This document shows, piece by piece, positions 1 through 8,746 of a stretch of 64,000 bases of DNA. The stretch comes from Streptomyces sp. NBC_00572 (GTDB lineage Bacteria > Actinomycetota > Actinomycetes > Streptomycetales > Streptomycetaceae). Position numbers and translations under genes: made by a program. The notes beneath the pieces were generated by a model. It ran no database searches and was not told the origin of the DNA. It saw nothing but the letters and a program-made list of their open reading frames with translations. The DNA lies in the NCBI RefSeq assembly GCF_026341815.1, contig NZ_JAPENX010000002.1:558001-622000 (forward strand). Direction: 5' to 3'. Position 1 is the first letter of the stretch. Each line of letters begins with the position of its first letter.

Positions 1-461
1 ACGGTCAGTTCGCGTCCGGCCCGGTGCAGCACGAGGGTGAGCCCGCGGGCGATCTCGGCCCGCAGCCGCGCGTCGTGGCGCGCGAGCACCCACGCGGCCT
101 GAGGGTCGCGGATCGCGTGCAGGGTGAACTCGGTGGTGACCAGGTACCAGTCCCGCTCGTCCGGTTCGACACGGGCGGCGAGCTCCGCAAGGCGGGCCAG
201 CGTGTACTCCTCCGCGGTCAGCGCGTCGATCGAATCGGCGAGCCGCCCCACGGTCCGGTCGCTGTGCTCGTCGAAGAGGGCGAGGAAGAGTTCTTCCTTG
301 CTGGCGAAGTTCGAGTAGTACGCGCCCCGCGTGTATCCGGCGCGCTCACAGATCTGCTCGATGGTCGTGGCGTGGAAGCCGTGCTCGGCGAAGGTCTCCA
401 GAGCGGCCTTCAGAAGCGCCGCGCGGGTACGGGGCCGCCGCCTGGTGACACCTTTCGGCAC
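1..461 (-). CDS. TetR-family transcriptional regulator (C-terminus beyond window)
   Basis: The protein begins at a GTG at 461 preceded by a good GGAGGAA ribosome site and runs off the left edge after about 153 codons. Residues ~10-60 form a TetR helix-turn-helix (ALLKAALETFAEHGFHATT, then ICERAGYTRGAYYSNFASKEEL), followed by the start of the helical ligand-binding domain. It is divergent from the FHA-ABC exporter gene with 103 bp between the starts, so it may regulate itself and that operon. I see no clear palindrome in the gap. The ligand cannot be inferred. Confidence 0.85.
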   Translation of the reverse strand, partial: MPKGVTRRRPRTRAALLKAALETFAEHGFHATTIEQICERAGYTRGAYYSNFASKEELFLALFDEHSDRTVGRLADSIDALTAEEYTLARLAELAARVEPDERDWYLVTTEFTLHAIRDPQAAWVLARHDARLRAEIARGLTLVLHRAGRELT

Positions 462-552
462 GGGTGCTTCCTCCTCGGTCCTGGGCCGCGTCCTGCGGCG
501 GACGCCCACCTTACCGGCGGCGCCATCCCGGGCACGGATGAGGACCGGCGGA

Positions 553-558
553 TAAAAT
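553..558 (+). promoter_or_regulatory. -10 element of a probable leaderless promoter
   Basis: TAAAAT lies seven bases before the ATG at 565, and no Shine-Dalgarno-like sequence is present upstream of that ATG. This fits transcription starting at or beside the start codon. No convincing -35 box is visible. Confidence 0.45.
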
Positions 559-564
559 TCACGC

Positions 565-3225
565 ATGGGAGAGCGTCCCGTCGCGCCCGCGGCGCCTGAT
601 CTGGTCCTCGAGATCGACGGGGACGCAACGCGCATGAAACCGAGCCGCGTCTATCGCATCGGGCGGGATCCCACCAGCGACATCGTGCTCGCGGACGCGC
701 GCGCGTCCTGGCACCACGCGGTGCTCAGCGCCGTCACCGGCCACTGGACACTGGCGGACGAGGGCAGCACGAACGGCACCTTCACGGACGGCCTGCGCGT
801 GGCAGGGGCTCGGGAGGTGGGCCCCGGGACGGTCGTACGGTTCGGACACCCGGAGGACGGACCGCGCGCGGTGCTGTCGTCGGGAGCGGTGCGGGCCGGG
901 CCGGCGGAGCCCCCGCCCCCGGCCGTACGGGAGCCCCTGGCGGCACCGGAACCTGCTGCCGCGCCCGAGCCCGCGGTCGCGGAGCCCGTAGTCGCGGAGC
1001 CCGCGGCCGGCGAGCCCTCGGTCGCCGAGCCCGCGGTCGCCGAGCCCGTGGTCGTACCGGAGGAGGAACCCCCGGCCGTACCGGAGCCCCAGCAGGAGCC
1101 ACAACCTCAGCCTCAGCTCGACCCTCGGCCTGAGTCCCGGCTCCCGGACGAAGCGGTACTCGGCGTCGAGCCCCGGCCCGAGCGCGGGGCGCCGTTCCGG
1201 CCGCCCTCCGTCTCCCACCCCGCCGCCACCGGCACCTTCCGGCAGCCGACGTCCGTGCGGCCGCTGCCGACGCACAGCATCCGGATCGGCCGCGCCCCCG
1301 ACAACGACGTCGTCGTCTCCGATCTCGTCGTCTCCCGGCGCCATGCCGAGCTACAGGCCCACCCCGACGGCACGTACTGGATCCATGACCTCGGCAGTCA
1401 CAACGGCACCTTCCTCAACGGCAGCCCCGTCGTCGACGCCCGGGTGACACCGGACGACATCGTCGGCGTCGGCCACTGCGCGTTCTGTCTGATCGGCGGA
1501 CAGCTCGTCGAGTTCACCGACACCGGTGAGGTCTCCCTCGACGTCCAGTCGCTCGCCGTCACCGTCGACCACGGACGCAAGACGCTCCTCGACGACGTGT
1601 CGTTCCCCGTCGGCCAGAAGTGCCTGCTCGGGGTCGTCGGCCCTTCCGGCGCCGGGAAGTCGACGCTGCTCGGCGCGCTCACCGGCCAGCGCCCCGCCGA
1701 CCGGGGCTCGGTGCTCTACGACGGCCGTGACCTCTACCGGGACTACGCCGAGCTGCGACAGCGCATCGGCCTCGTCCCGCAGGACGACATCCTGCACCTC
1801 CAGCTCACCGTGCGCCGGGCCCTCGGCTACGCCGCCGAGCTGCGCTTCCCCGAGGACACCGTGCCGGCCGAGCGGCGGGCCCGGGTGGACGAGGTGATCC
1901 GGGAGCTGGGGCTCGTGGAGCGCGCGCAGCAGCCGATCCACAGTCTCTCCGGCGGTCAGCGCAAGCGGGTGAGCGTCGCCCTGGAGCTGCTCACCAAACC
2001 TTCGCTGCTCTTCCTCGACGAGCCGACCTCCGGCCTCGACCCGGGCATGGACCGGTCCGTGATGCACATGCTGCGCGGGCTGGCGGACGACGGCCGGACG
2101 GTCGTCGTGGTCACGCACAGCGTGCTCAGTCTCGACGTGTGCGACCGGCTGCTGGTCCTCGCGCCGGGCGGGAAGGTCGCCTACTACGGGCCGCCCGGGG
2201 ACTCCCTCGGCTTCTTCGGTTTCGATCAGTGGCCGGAGGCCTTCGAGGCCTTCGAGAACGACCGGGACCGCGACTGGGCCGGCCAGTACCGGTCGTCCCG
2301 CTTCCACCGCCGGTACATCTCGGACGCGACGGCCCGCCCGAACGTCCCCGTGCCTGTGGCCCTCGACGGGGCGGCCCCGACCGCCACGGAGCCGGCCCCG
2401 CCGCCGAAGGCGCAGAGCTGGGGCTCCCAGCTGCGGACACTCGTCCGCCGGTACGCGGCGGCGCTCGCCGCGGACCGCACGTTCCTCGCCATCATGATCG
2501 CGCTGCCGTTCGTGATGGGCGCGATGGCCAGGGCCCTGTCCGAGGGCAGCCTCAACCCCGAGTCGACGTTGAACGTCCTGCTCATCCTCTGTGTGGGCGG
2601 CGTCCTCACGGGCGCGGCGAACGCCGTGCGCGAACTGGTCAAGGAGCGCACGATCTACCGGCGCGAGAGAGCCGTCGGCCTCTCCCGCTCCGCGTACCTC
2701 GCCTCCAAGGTGGTCGTCCTCGGCGTGATCACGGTCGTCCAGGCGGTCGTCCTCACCCTGGTGGCCCTGATCGGCGTGCCGCTGAACGTGCCGGGCGGCA
2801 AGGGCGTCCTGATGCCCCCGCTCATCGAGATCACCCTCGCCGTCGCACTGCTCTCCTTCACGGCGATGATGCTCGGACTGCTCGTCTCCGCCCTCGTCCG
2901 CAAGGAGGAGGTGACGATGCCGCTGCTCGTCCTCCTCGCCATCGTGCAGGTGGTGTTCTGCGGGGCGCTCCTGACCGTGCGGGGCACACCGGTCCTGGAG
3001 CAGCTGGCGTGGCTGGTGCCCTCGCGGTGGGCGTTCGCGGCGATGGGCGCGACGATCGACATCGGGAAGGTCGCACCCAGCGACAAGACGGCGGATCCAC
3101 TGATGGAGCACACGGCGCAGGCCTGGTTGTTCGACATGGGCATGATGGTGGTGCTCTGTCTCGTCCTCGGCCTGCTCGTGGCGCGGCTGCTGCGTCGCCA
3201 CGAGCCGGTCGTCATGCGGAGGTAG
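565..3225 (+). CDS. Double-FHA ABC transporter, fused ATPase and permease (Rv1747-like)
   Basis: This 886-residue half-transporter has two phosphothreonine-binding FHA domains. FHA1 (~14-90) has R34, S48, H51 and N70; FHA2 (~235-310) has R243, S257, H260 and N280. A Pro/Glu/Ala-rich linker of EPxVAEP units (~112-230) separates them. An ABC ATPase follows, with Walker A GPSGAGKST (~359), signature LSGGQRKR (~461) and Walker B LLFLDEPTSGLD (~481). The C-terminal ABC-2 domain (~625-880) has about six membrane helices. The architecture matches mycobacterial Rv1747, an exporter controlled by a Ser/Thr kinase through its FHA domains. The next two genes follow at +3 bp and with a 1-base overlap and encode a Thr-repeat protein and a kinase. 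The exported substrate is unknown. Confidence 0.93.
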   Translation: MGERPVAPAAPDLVLEIDGDATRMKPSRVYRIGRDPTSDIVLADARASWHHAVLSAVTGHWTLADEGSTNGTFTDGLRVAGAREVGPGTVVRFGHPEDGPRAVLSSGAVRAGPAEPPPPAVREPLAAPEPAAAPEPAVAEPVVAEPAAGEPSVAEPAVAEPVVVPEEEPPAVPEPQQEPQPQPQLDPRPESRLPDEAVLGVEPRPERGAPFRPPSVSHPAATGTFRQPTSVRPLPTHSIRIGRAPDNDVVVSDLVVSRRHAELQAHPDGTYWIHDLGSHNGTFLNGSPVVDARVTPDDIVGVGHCAFCLIGGQLVEFTDTGEVSLDVQSLAVTVDHGRKTLLDDVSFPVGQKCLLGVVGPSGAGKSTLLGALTGQRPADRGSVLYDGRDLYRDYAELRQRIGLVPQDDILHLQLTVRRALGYAAELRFPEDTVPAERRARVDEVIRELGLVERAQQPIHSLSGGQRKRVSVALELLTKPSLLFLDEPTSGLDPGMDRSVMHMLRGLADDGRTVVVVTHSVLSLDVCDRLLVLAPGGKVAYYGPPGDSLGFFGFDQWPEAFEAFENDRDRDWAGQYRSSRFHRRYISDATARPNVPVPVALDGAAPTATEPAPPPKAQSWGSQLRTLVRRYAAALAADRTFLAIMIALPFVMGAMARALSEGSLNPESTLNVLLILCVGGVLTGAANAVRELVKERTIYRRERAVGLSRSAYLASKVVVLGVITVVQAVVLTLVALIGVPLNVPGGKGVLMPPLIEITLAVALLSFTAMMLGLLVSALVRKEEVTMPLLVLLAIVQVVFCGALLTVRGTPVLEQLAWLVPSRWAFAAMGATIDIGKVAPSDKTADPLMEHTAQAWLFDMGMMVVLCLVLGLLVARLLRRHEPVVMRR

Positions 3226-3228
3226 GCC

Positions 3229-4107
3229 GTGAGCGTCCCCGTACCCGAGTACGTGCCGGACTTCCGGCCCACCCATGTCGTACCGCGCGCCGGTCTGGAC
3301 GCCTGGGAGGCGCCGGACCCGGGCCTGCCGACGACGCCGCTCGACGCGTTCCTGCCGGTACGTCTGGAGGAGCGGGCCGGTGACTGGGGGCGGGTCCTCT
3401 GCTCCAACGGCTGGACGGCGTGGGTCGACGCGCGGCTCCTCGTCACCGTCCCGGACGACCCGCCGGCGGCGGGGCGGCCGCTCACCAGGACCGCCGATCC
3501 GCGTCCGCTGATCGCCCGCGCCGAGGACGCGCTCGGCCGCTACCGACGGGCCGCGGAGGCGCTGGGAGCGGGACGCCTCGACGGCGAGAACTTCCGGCTG
3601 CGGACGCGTGGGCTGCGGGTGGGCATGGTCGTGGACGGCGAGTCGGTGTGGCTGTACGACGCGGAGCACGAACGGTGGGTGTACTGCGACGGGGTGGGGT
3701 TGAGTACGTACGCGGCGTCGGCGTCGCCCTCGGTCGCCGCACCGGCCGCTGACGCGGTGAAGCCGGAGGAGCCGGCCGGCGAGCGGGGTGCCGTCCCGAC
3801 CCCCGTGCACGAGCCCACCCAGGTGGTACTGCAGGGCGATCCGCCGCTGGCCGCCGGGCCGACCCCCACCCAGGTGGTGCCGCAGGTGGCCCCCGGCACC
3901 GAGGCCGAGCCGCCGACGGAGGTCGTACCGCAGGTGGATCCGGTCGCCGAGGCCGAGCCGCCGACCGAACTCCTGCCGCAGGTGGACCCGGCCGCAGGCC
4001 CTCCGCCCACCCAGGTGGTGCCGCAGGTGGACCCCGCCGCGGCCGCCGGGCCGCCGCCGACGCAGGTCACGAAGCGGCCGCCGCCCGGAACGGCCGGTGA
4101 GGGCTGA
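3229..4107 (+). CDS. SH3-like protein with six PT[QE][VL] threonine repeats
   Basis: The 292-residue protein starts at a GTG three bases after the exporter stop. Residues ~15-70 resemble a bacterial SH3-like fold (LPVRLEERAGDWGRVL then WTAWVDARLL). A middle region (~100-165) is compact and unrecognised. The C-terminal ~100 residues carry six repeats of P-T-[QE]-[VL]-[VL]-x-Q, with threonines at 197, 214, 230, 246, 261 and 278, spaced 15-17 residues apart in Pro/Ala/Glu-rich linkers. There is no signal peptide or membrane helix. The neighbours are an FHA transporter and a Ser/Thr kinase, so I infer that the threonines are phosphorylated and dock to FHA domains. I know of no characterised homologue. 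Confidence 0.85.
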   Translation: MSVPVPEYVPDFRPTHVVPRAGLDAWEAPDPGLPTTPLDAFLPVRLEERAGDWGRVLCSNGWTAWVDARLLVTVPDDPPAAGRPLTRTADPRPLIARAEDALGRYRRAAEALGAGRLDGENFRLRTRGLRVGMVVDGESVWLYDAEHERWVYCDGVGLSTYAASASPSVAAPAADAVKPEEPAGERGAVPTPVHEPTQVVLQGDPPLAAGPTPTQVVPQVAPGTEAEPPTEVVPQVDPVAEAEPPTELLPQVDPAAGPPPTQVVPQVDPAAAAGPPPTQVTKRPPPGTAGEG

Positions 4108-5096
4108 TGGCCGGCGGGCCGCGCGACGACCCCGAGCTGCCGGCGGGCCGGCCCTCCGGACTCCTCGGCAAGGAGATCGCGGGCTATCGCGTGGAGAGCG
4201 AGATCGGGCGCGGCGGGATGGCGGTCGTGTACCGGGCGCGGGACCTGCGGCTCGACCGGACGGTGGCGCTGAAGCTGCTCGCCCCCGAGCTGGCCCGTAA
4301 CGACACCTTCCGCAAGCGCTTCGCGCACGAGTCCCGGGTCGCCGCCTCGATCGACCACCCCCACATCGTGCCGGTCTTCGAGGCGGGCGAGACGGAGGGT
4401 GTTCTGTACATCGCCATGCGCTACGTGGCGGGGCAGGACCTGGTGGCGCTGCTCGACCGCGAGGGGCCGCTGCCACCCGTGAAGGCGGGGCGGATCGCCG
4501 TACAGGTGGCTTCGGCCCTGGACGCAGCGCACGCGCACGACCTGGTGCACCGGGATGTGAAGCCCGGCAACATCCTGGTCGCGGAGGGCACCGACCGGGA
4601 CCATCCGGAGCACGTGTACCTCACGGACTTCGGCCTGACGAAGAAGTCGCTGTCACTGACCGGGTTCACGACCGTGGGCGAGTTCGTCGGCACACTGGAC
4701 TACGTGGCGCCCGAGCAGATCTCCGGGAAGCCGGTGGACGGCCGCTGCGACGTGTACGGCCTGGCGTGCGTGGTGTTCGAGACTCTGGCGGGGGCGCCGC
4801 CGTTCCGCCGTGACACGGACTGGGCGGTGCTGTGGGCACAGCAGTACGATCCGCCGCCACCGCTCTCCGAGGCGCGGCCCGGGCTTCCGGAGGCGGCGGA
4901 CGCGGTGTTCGCGAAGGCGTTGGCCAAGACCCCCGAGGAGCGGTACGGAACGTGCCTGGAGTTCGTCGCCGACCTGCGCGCCGCCCTGGCCGCGGGCGGT
5001 GACGGTGGCGGCCCGATCGTGACGAAGGGCCCCGAGCCGCTCGCTCCGCCACCGGCCCCGCCCGCGTGGGCGAGACCGGTGTTCCGCGAGCTGTAG
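4107..5096 (+). CDS. Soluble Hanks-type serine/threonine protein kinase
   Basis: This 329-residue kinase has all the key motifs: glycine loop GRGGMAVVYRA (~34-44), K56 in VALKLL, catalytic H148-R149-D150 in HRDVKPGN, D174 of DFG, and APEQ in the activation segment, which also carries several Thr/Ser. Its ATG overlaps the previous stop (TGATG), implying translational coupling. After ~285 it ends in a short Pro-rich tail without a transmembrane segment or PASTA domains, unlike membrane PknB. The likely substrates are the threonine repeats of the preceding gene and perhaps the FHA-ABC exporter. Confidence 0.94.
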   Translation: MAGGPRDDPELPAGRPSGLLGKEIAGYRVESEIGRGGMAVVYRARDLRLDRTVALKLLAPELARNDTFRKRFAHESRVAASIDHPHIVPVFEAGETEGVLYIAMRYVAGQDLVALLDREGPLPPVKAGRIAVQVASALDAAHAHDLVHRDVKPGNILVAEGTDRDHPEHVYLTDFGLTKKSLSLTGFTTVGEFVGTLDYVAPEQISGKPVDGRCDVYGLACVVFETLAGAPPFRRDTDWAVLWAQQYDPPPPLSEARPGLPEAADAVFAKALAKTPEERYGTCLEFVADLRAALAAGGDGGGPIVTKGPEPLAPPPAPPAWARPVFREL

Positions 5097-5239
5097 GCGG
5101 CCCTTTCTCGAAACACCCCCTGAGTACCTCACCCCCTGCCCCTGAGTACATGACCCCTGGGACCCGGAACCCGGGCGTGCGAACGTGCGTCCATACGGGC
5201 CGGGGCCCGGGGTGGACCGGGCGGGGAGAGGGGACGAAC

Positions 5240-5395
5240 GTGGACCTGTTCGACGGAGAGCTGGGCGGGCGCGACGAACACCACGTGGGGGCCGGGGGCG
5301 GCTGCTCCTGGTTCTACGTGGTCCTCATCGGGCTGCTGATCGGCGTGGTCGTCGCCATGAACTGGTTCTTCGACTTCGTCAGGGACCTCTTCTGA
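5240..5395 (+). CDS. 51-residue single-span membrane protein
   Basis: A GTG start with GGGGAGAGGGGA eight or so bases upstream opens a 51-residue protein. It has an acidic, His/Gly-rich N-terminus (residues 1-20), a cysteine at 22, one strongly hydrophobic helix (~25-43: WFYVVLIGLLIGVVVAMNW) and an acidic end. It follows the kinase after 143 bp on the same strand, so it may be a small accessory subunit of the exporter. Function is unknown. The next gene converges on it with six bases between stops. Confidence 0.6.
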   Translation: MDLFDGELGGRDEHHVGAGGGCSWFYVVLIGLLIGVVVAMNWFFDFVRDLF

Positions 5396-5401
5396 CGGTT
5401 C

Positions 5402-5815
5402 CTACGACTCCTCGGCCTCCCACTGGGCCTCGACACGCTTCCCGAAGGGCACCCAGAAGGTCGACCACCGCGCCGGCCGGTCGTGAAGGTCGACCACCAG
5501 ACGCGTGAGCAGCCCCTCCTCGAAAGCCACCCCGTACAGGCCGCCTTCGAGCAGATGACCGTTGACGACGAGCGAGGGCGTTCCAGGTCCCTTCGGGTCG
5601 TCGCCGGTGTTCTCGTAGGCCTTCTCGGAGGCGGTCACGAATGCCTTGTACTTCATGGTCCTGACGGCGGCGTCGAATCCGGCGCCGCGCAGCCCCGGCA
5701 CCTGGTCGGCGAGTTTCAGAAGGCGTTCGGTGGTGAAGCCGCCCGAGCGCTCCACGGGGACCTGGTTCCGGAACAGCACGGTGTGGTACTCGACGAACTT
5801 GCCCTGAGGGGCTAC
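5402..5815 (-). pseudogene. C-terminal fragment of a DsbA-like thioredoxin-fold protein
   Basis: About 137 codons read as the second half of a secreted DsbA-family protein: QGKFVEYHTVLFRNQ, then FTTERLLKLADQVPGL, and GPGTPSLVVNGHLL with the usual cis-Pro region. The signal anchor and the CxxC half are missing. Upstream the frame runs only into a different frame of the membrane-protein gene, whose TAG stop overlaps the start of this fragment. No plausible start codon or ribosome site precedes the homologous part. I read it as a 5'-truncated remnant. A new short protein starting at an internal GTG is possible but would lack the active site. Confidence 0.7.
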
Positions 5816-7149
5816 GGCCGGGACGGAGGTGGCGGGCTCTCGGTCTCGCCCTTGCGGTGGACCCGGGTGGCGAGCAGGCCGCCCAGGAAACCGAAGAACA
5901 GGCCCCAGAGCAGGGCGAAGCCGACCGTCTTCCAGATGTGCGGGCGCAGGATGACCTCGCCGCCGAGGGAGTCCAGGTCGCCGATGCCGAGGACCGAGAG
6001 GCCGAAGCGGGCCTCCACCAGGGTCAGGGGGGCCGCGACCAGCATCGTCAGGGCGAAGGCGATGCCCAGGTGCAGGGCGTGCTGCCAGAGCCGGATCCTG
6101 GCCGGGGAGCGGACCGCGGCCAGGAAGGCGACGGCGAGGACCAGGACGGCGGCCACGGGGAGCAGCCACCAGGCCCGGGCGTCCTGCGCGGCGAGCGAGC
6201 TCAGGTCGATCGTCGAGAGGTCCTCGCTGTCGCCCGTGCCGCCCTGGCGCAGGACGGCGTCGAGGATCTGCGGCATGGGCAGGCCGAAGGGGCCGTCGAC
6301 CCTGCCCTCCCAGGAGCCGCCGATGCCCACGCCGAGGGCGAGCCAGGTGACGTTGGGCAGGCCGAGGAGGAGGACGGCGAGGGTCTCGGCGGTGTGCCCC
6401 TTGACCGCCGCGACGACGAGTCCGATCACCAGGCCCACGACCACGTACGCGAGGAGCAGCAGGAGCATCGCGTACGCCGCCGGCCGAACGGGTTCGTGGA
6501 AGCGGACCAGCCGGGGCGGCAACGGGGTCCTGCGGGAGACGAGGAGCGCCACGACCAGCACGCCGAGGATCCACAGGAGCCCGTAGAACAGGGTGGGCCC
6601 GACGTCGGTGCGGAAGCCGACGGTCGGGTTCACGGCGTCGAGGAGCTCGCCGAAGATGTCCATGAGGGAGCCCTGCTCGTCCCCGCCGCCGATGGTGATG
6701 GGGAAGTCGTGCCGGGCGACGGCGGAGATGCCCGCGAGGGCTGCCAGCCAGAGGACGACCGTGCTCGCGGCACGCATCAGGAGTTCGCGGGAGCTGGTCA
6801 CGGCGTGGTGGCGCAGCGGGCGGAGGAAGCAGAAGCCGGTGACCAGTGCGCCCACCAGGGTGACGGTCAGGGGCATGGCGGTGAGTTCGGCCTGGGTTCC
6901 GGCGAGGGCTCCGGCGTCGCCGGAGAGTTCGATCTTTCCGCCGGCGGCCATGACGACGACGGCGGCGAGGACGGCGGTGAAGCCGCCGGGCAGGTCGCCG
7001 GCACCCGCGGCCCAGAGGCCCAGGCCCGCGGTGACGCCCATCGCGACGTACCCGGCGACCACCGCGGCCAGGGCCTGGAGGCCGACGCGGGCGAGGAGCC
7101 CGGTGGGGGTCGCGGGGGGCCGCGTGGAGGTGGGGAGCCGACTGCTCAC
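5812..7149 (-). CDS. Polytopic membrane protein of unknown function
   Basis: The GTG start at 7149 gives 445 residues; an alternative GTG lies at 7158, and neither has an ideal ribosome site. About ten hydrophobic helices fill the chain, for example LQALAAVVAGYVAMGV near the N-terminus and ALLWGLFFGFLGGLLA near the C-terminus. Two polar stretches (around residues 130-160 and 290-330) could be extracytoplasmic loops. The C-terminus is short and Pro-rich. I cannot place it in a characterised transporter family. It lies between the kinase/exporter genes and the DUF6777 protein, a grouping that suggests a shared envelope role. Confidence 0.75.
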   Translation of the reverse strand: MSSRLPTSTRPPATPTGLLARVGLQALAAVVAGYVAMGVTAGLGLWAAGAGDLPGGFTAVLAAVVVMAAGGKIELSGDAGALAGTQAELTAMPLTVTLVGALVTGFCFLRPLRHHAVTSSRELLMRAASTVVLWLAALAGISAVARHDFPITIGGGDEQGSLMDIFGELLDAVNPTVGFRTDVGPTLFYGLLWILGVLVVALLVSRRTPLPPRLVRFHEPVRPAAYAMLLLLLAYVVVGLVIGLVVAAVKGHTAETLAVLLLGLPNVTWLALGVGIGGSWEGRVDGPFGLPMPQILDAVLRQGGTGDSEDLSTIDLSSLAAQDARAWWLLPVAAVLVLAVAFLAAVRSPARIRLWQHALHLGIAFALTMLVAAPLTLVEARFGLSVLGIGDLDSLGGEVILRPHIWKTVGFALLWGLFFGFLGGLLATRVHRKGETESPPPPSRP

Positions 7150-7327
7150 CCTGCCCACGCTAGTACCGGCGGCCGTCGGGCGCTTGCGGACGGTACCGGT
7201 GACGGTGACGGCCGCGCGCTCGCGGCCGGGACCGCTCGTGTGGGGTGCTGCCGGTCGGGGTCCTCCGCTTGCGGGCGGGCACCGTTCGGCGCACACAATG
7301 GGGCCGGAACGGAAGAAAGGGAAAAAC

Positions 7328-8746
7328 GTGACTTCCCACCCGCCGTCCGGCCCTCCGTCGGTACCTCCCGCAGGTCCCCCCTCCGGCCCTCTCTCGGGCC
7401 CGAGCACACGCCCGGGAAGCGCCGGTCCGCCACCGCCCCCCGGACCTCCCCACGACGGTTCGGGGGGCGGCTCGGGCGGCGGCGGCTCGTCGGGCGGCTC
7501 CGGGAGCGGCGGCGCCGGCGGGACTGGCGGTACTGGCGGCGCCGGGAACGGCGGCCCCAAGGGCCCCTGGTGGCGTTCCGTCCCGAAGGTCGCCTCGGTC
7601 ACCGCCATCCTGGTCGCGGCCGCCGCCCTGGCCGTCGTGCTCACCAACAGCCCCGACGACAAGGGCGACACGGCGGGTTCCGGTGGCGGCGAGGTGTTCC
7701 TCCAGAACGCGGCCGCGTCCGGCCCCGACCCGTTCACCCGGTCGACGGCCCGCGCGGACACCGCCTCCGCCCCTCCGGCCTCGCTGCCTCCCCGTACCGG
7801 CTCGACCACCCCCGAGGTGTCGGGCTCGACCCCCGGTCTCTACGGCGGGACACAGTCGGTGGCCAGCTGCAACGTGGAACAGCAGGTCCGCTTCCTCTCC
7901 GGCGAACCCGCGAAGAACACCGCCTTCGCCTCCGTCCTCGGCATCGCCGGAAACGAGGTCCCGGGCTATCTCCGCTCCCTGACCCCGCTTCAGCTCCGCG
8001 CCGACACCCGGGTGACGAATCACGGGTACCGGGACGGCTCCGCCACCACCTACCAGGCGGTGCTCCAGTCCGGGACCGCGGTCCTGGTCGACGGTCGCGG
8101 GGTGCCCCGGGTGCGCTGCGCCTGCGGCAACCCGCTGACCGATCCGGTGGCACAGAAGGCACCGCGGACGACGGGCACGGCGTGGCAGGGGTACAGCTCC
8201 GACCAGGTGGTCGTGGTGGCTCCGTCCGTCACGGTCGTGAACGTCTTCGTGGTGTACGACCCGAAGGACGACAGCTGGTTCGCGCGGCAGCACGGCGACC
8301 ACGGCCGCAACGACCACCCGACCCCGCCGCCTCCCCCGCCGCCCAGCAGGTCCCCGTCGACCTCCGCGTCGACGTCCCCGTCCACGTCGCCGTCCGTCTC
8401 CCCTTCGTCGCCGGTGCCGTGCGTGACGGTGACGGGCACGGAGACCCCGACGCCGAGCGGTGGGGTCACGCCGTCTCCGTGCCCCGAGACCCTGTCCCCC
8501 TCGGCGTCGACGTCCTCGCCGCCGACGTCTCCCTCCGACACGTCACCGTCGACCGACACGTCCCCGCCCGACAGCTCACCACCGGACGACTCGTCACCGT
8601 CGACCCAGTCGTCGGGTCCCGAGTCCGCACCGGTCACGGACGGTTCCGCGGGTCTGACCACCAACCCGTCCACCGACGGTTCCCCCGGTCCGGGAGCGGC
8701 ACTGTGGTCCCCGTCCGCCGGGGCCGGCCGTCAGCCCGTGGTCTGA
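7328..8746 (+). CDS. Membrane-anchored DUF6777-type protein with Ser/Thr/Pro-rich tail
   Basis: The start is a GTG with AAAGGGA upstream; 472 residues. The N-terminal ~80 residues are Pro/Gly-rich and cytoplasmic, a single membrane helix follows (~85-110, VASVTAILVAAAALAVVL), and then an extracytoplasmic domain beginning GGEVFLQNAAASGPDPFT. That stretch resembles the Streptomyces family I know as DUF6777. The domain has three cysteines (SCNVEQQ, and RCACGNP), and the last ~150 residues are low-complexity Ser/Thr/Pro, typical of a wall-spanning or glycosylated stalk. It is divergent from the polytopic membrane gene. The family's function is unknown. Confidence 0.78.
   Translation: MTSHPPSGPPSVPPAGPPSGPLSGPSTRPGSAGPPPPPGPPHDGSGGGSGGGGSSGGSGSGGAGGTGGTGGAGNGGPKGPWWRSVPKVASVTAILVAAAALAVVLTNSPDDKGDTAGSGGGEVFLQNAAASGPDPFTRSTARADTASAPPASLPPRTGSTTPEVSGSTPGLYGGTQSVASCNVEQQVRFLSGEPAKNTAFASVLGIAGNEVPGYLRSLTPLQLRADTRVTNHGYRDGSATTYQAVLQSGTAVLVDGRGVPRVRCACGNPLTDPVAQKAPRTTGTAWQGYSSDQVVVVAPSVTVVNVFVVYDPKDDSWFARQHGDHGRNDHPTPPPPPPPSRSPSTSASTSPSTSPSVSPSSPVPCVTVTGTETPTPSGGVTPSPCPETLSPSASTSSPPTSPSDTSPSTDTSPPDSSPPDDSSPSTQSSGPESAPVTDGSAGLTTNPSTDGSPGPGAALWSPSAGAGRQPVV

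Noticed and set aside
1351..4476. A 1041-codon open frame on the minus strand
   Set aside because: It lies opposite the FHA-ABC, repeat-protein and kinase genes, has Arg/His-rich nonsense composition and no domain; it is an antisense shadow.
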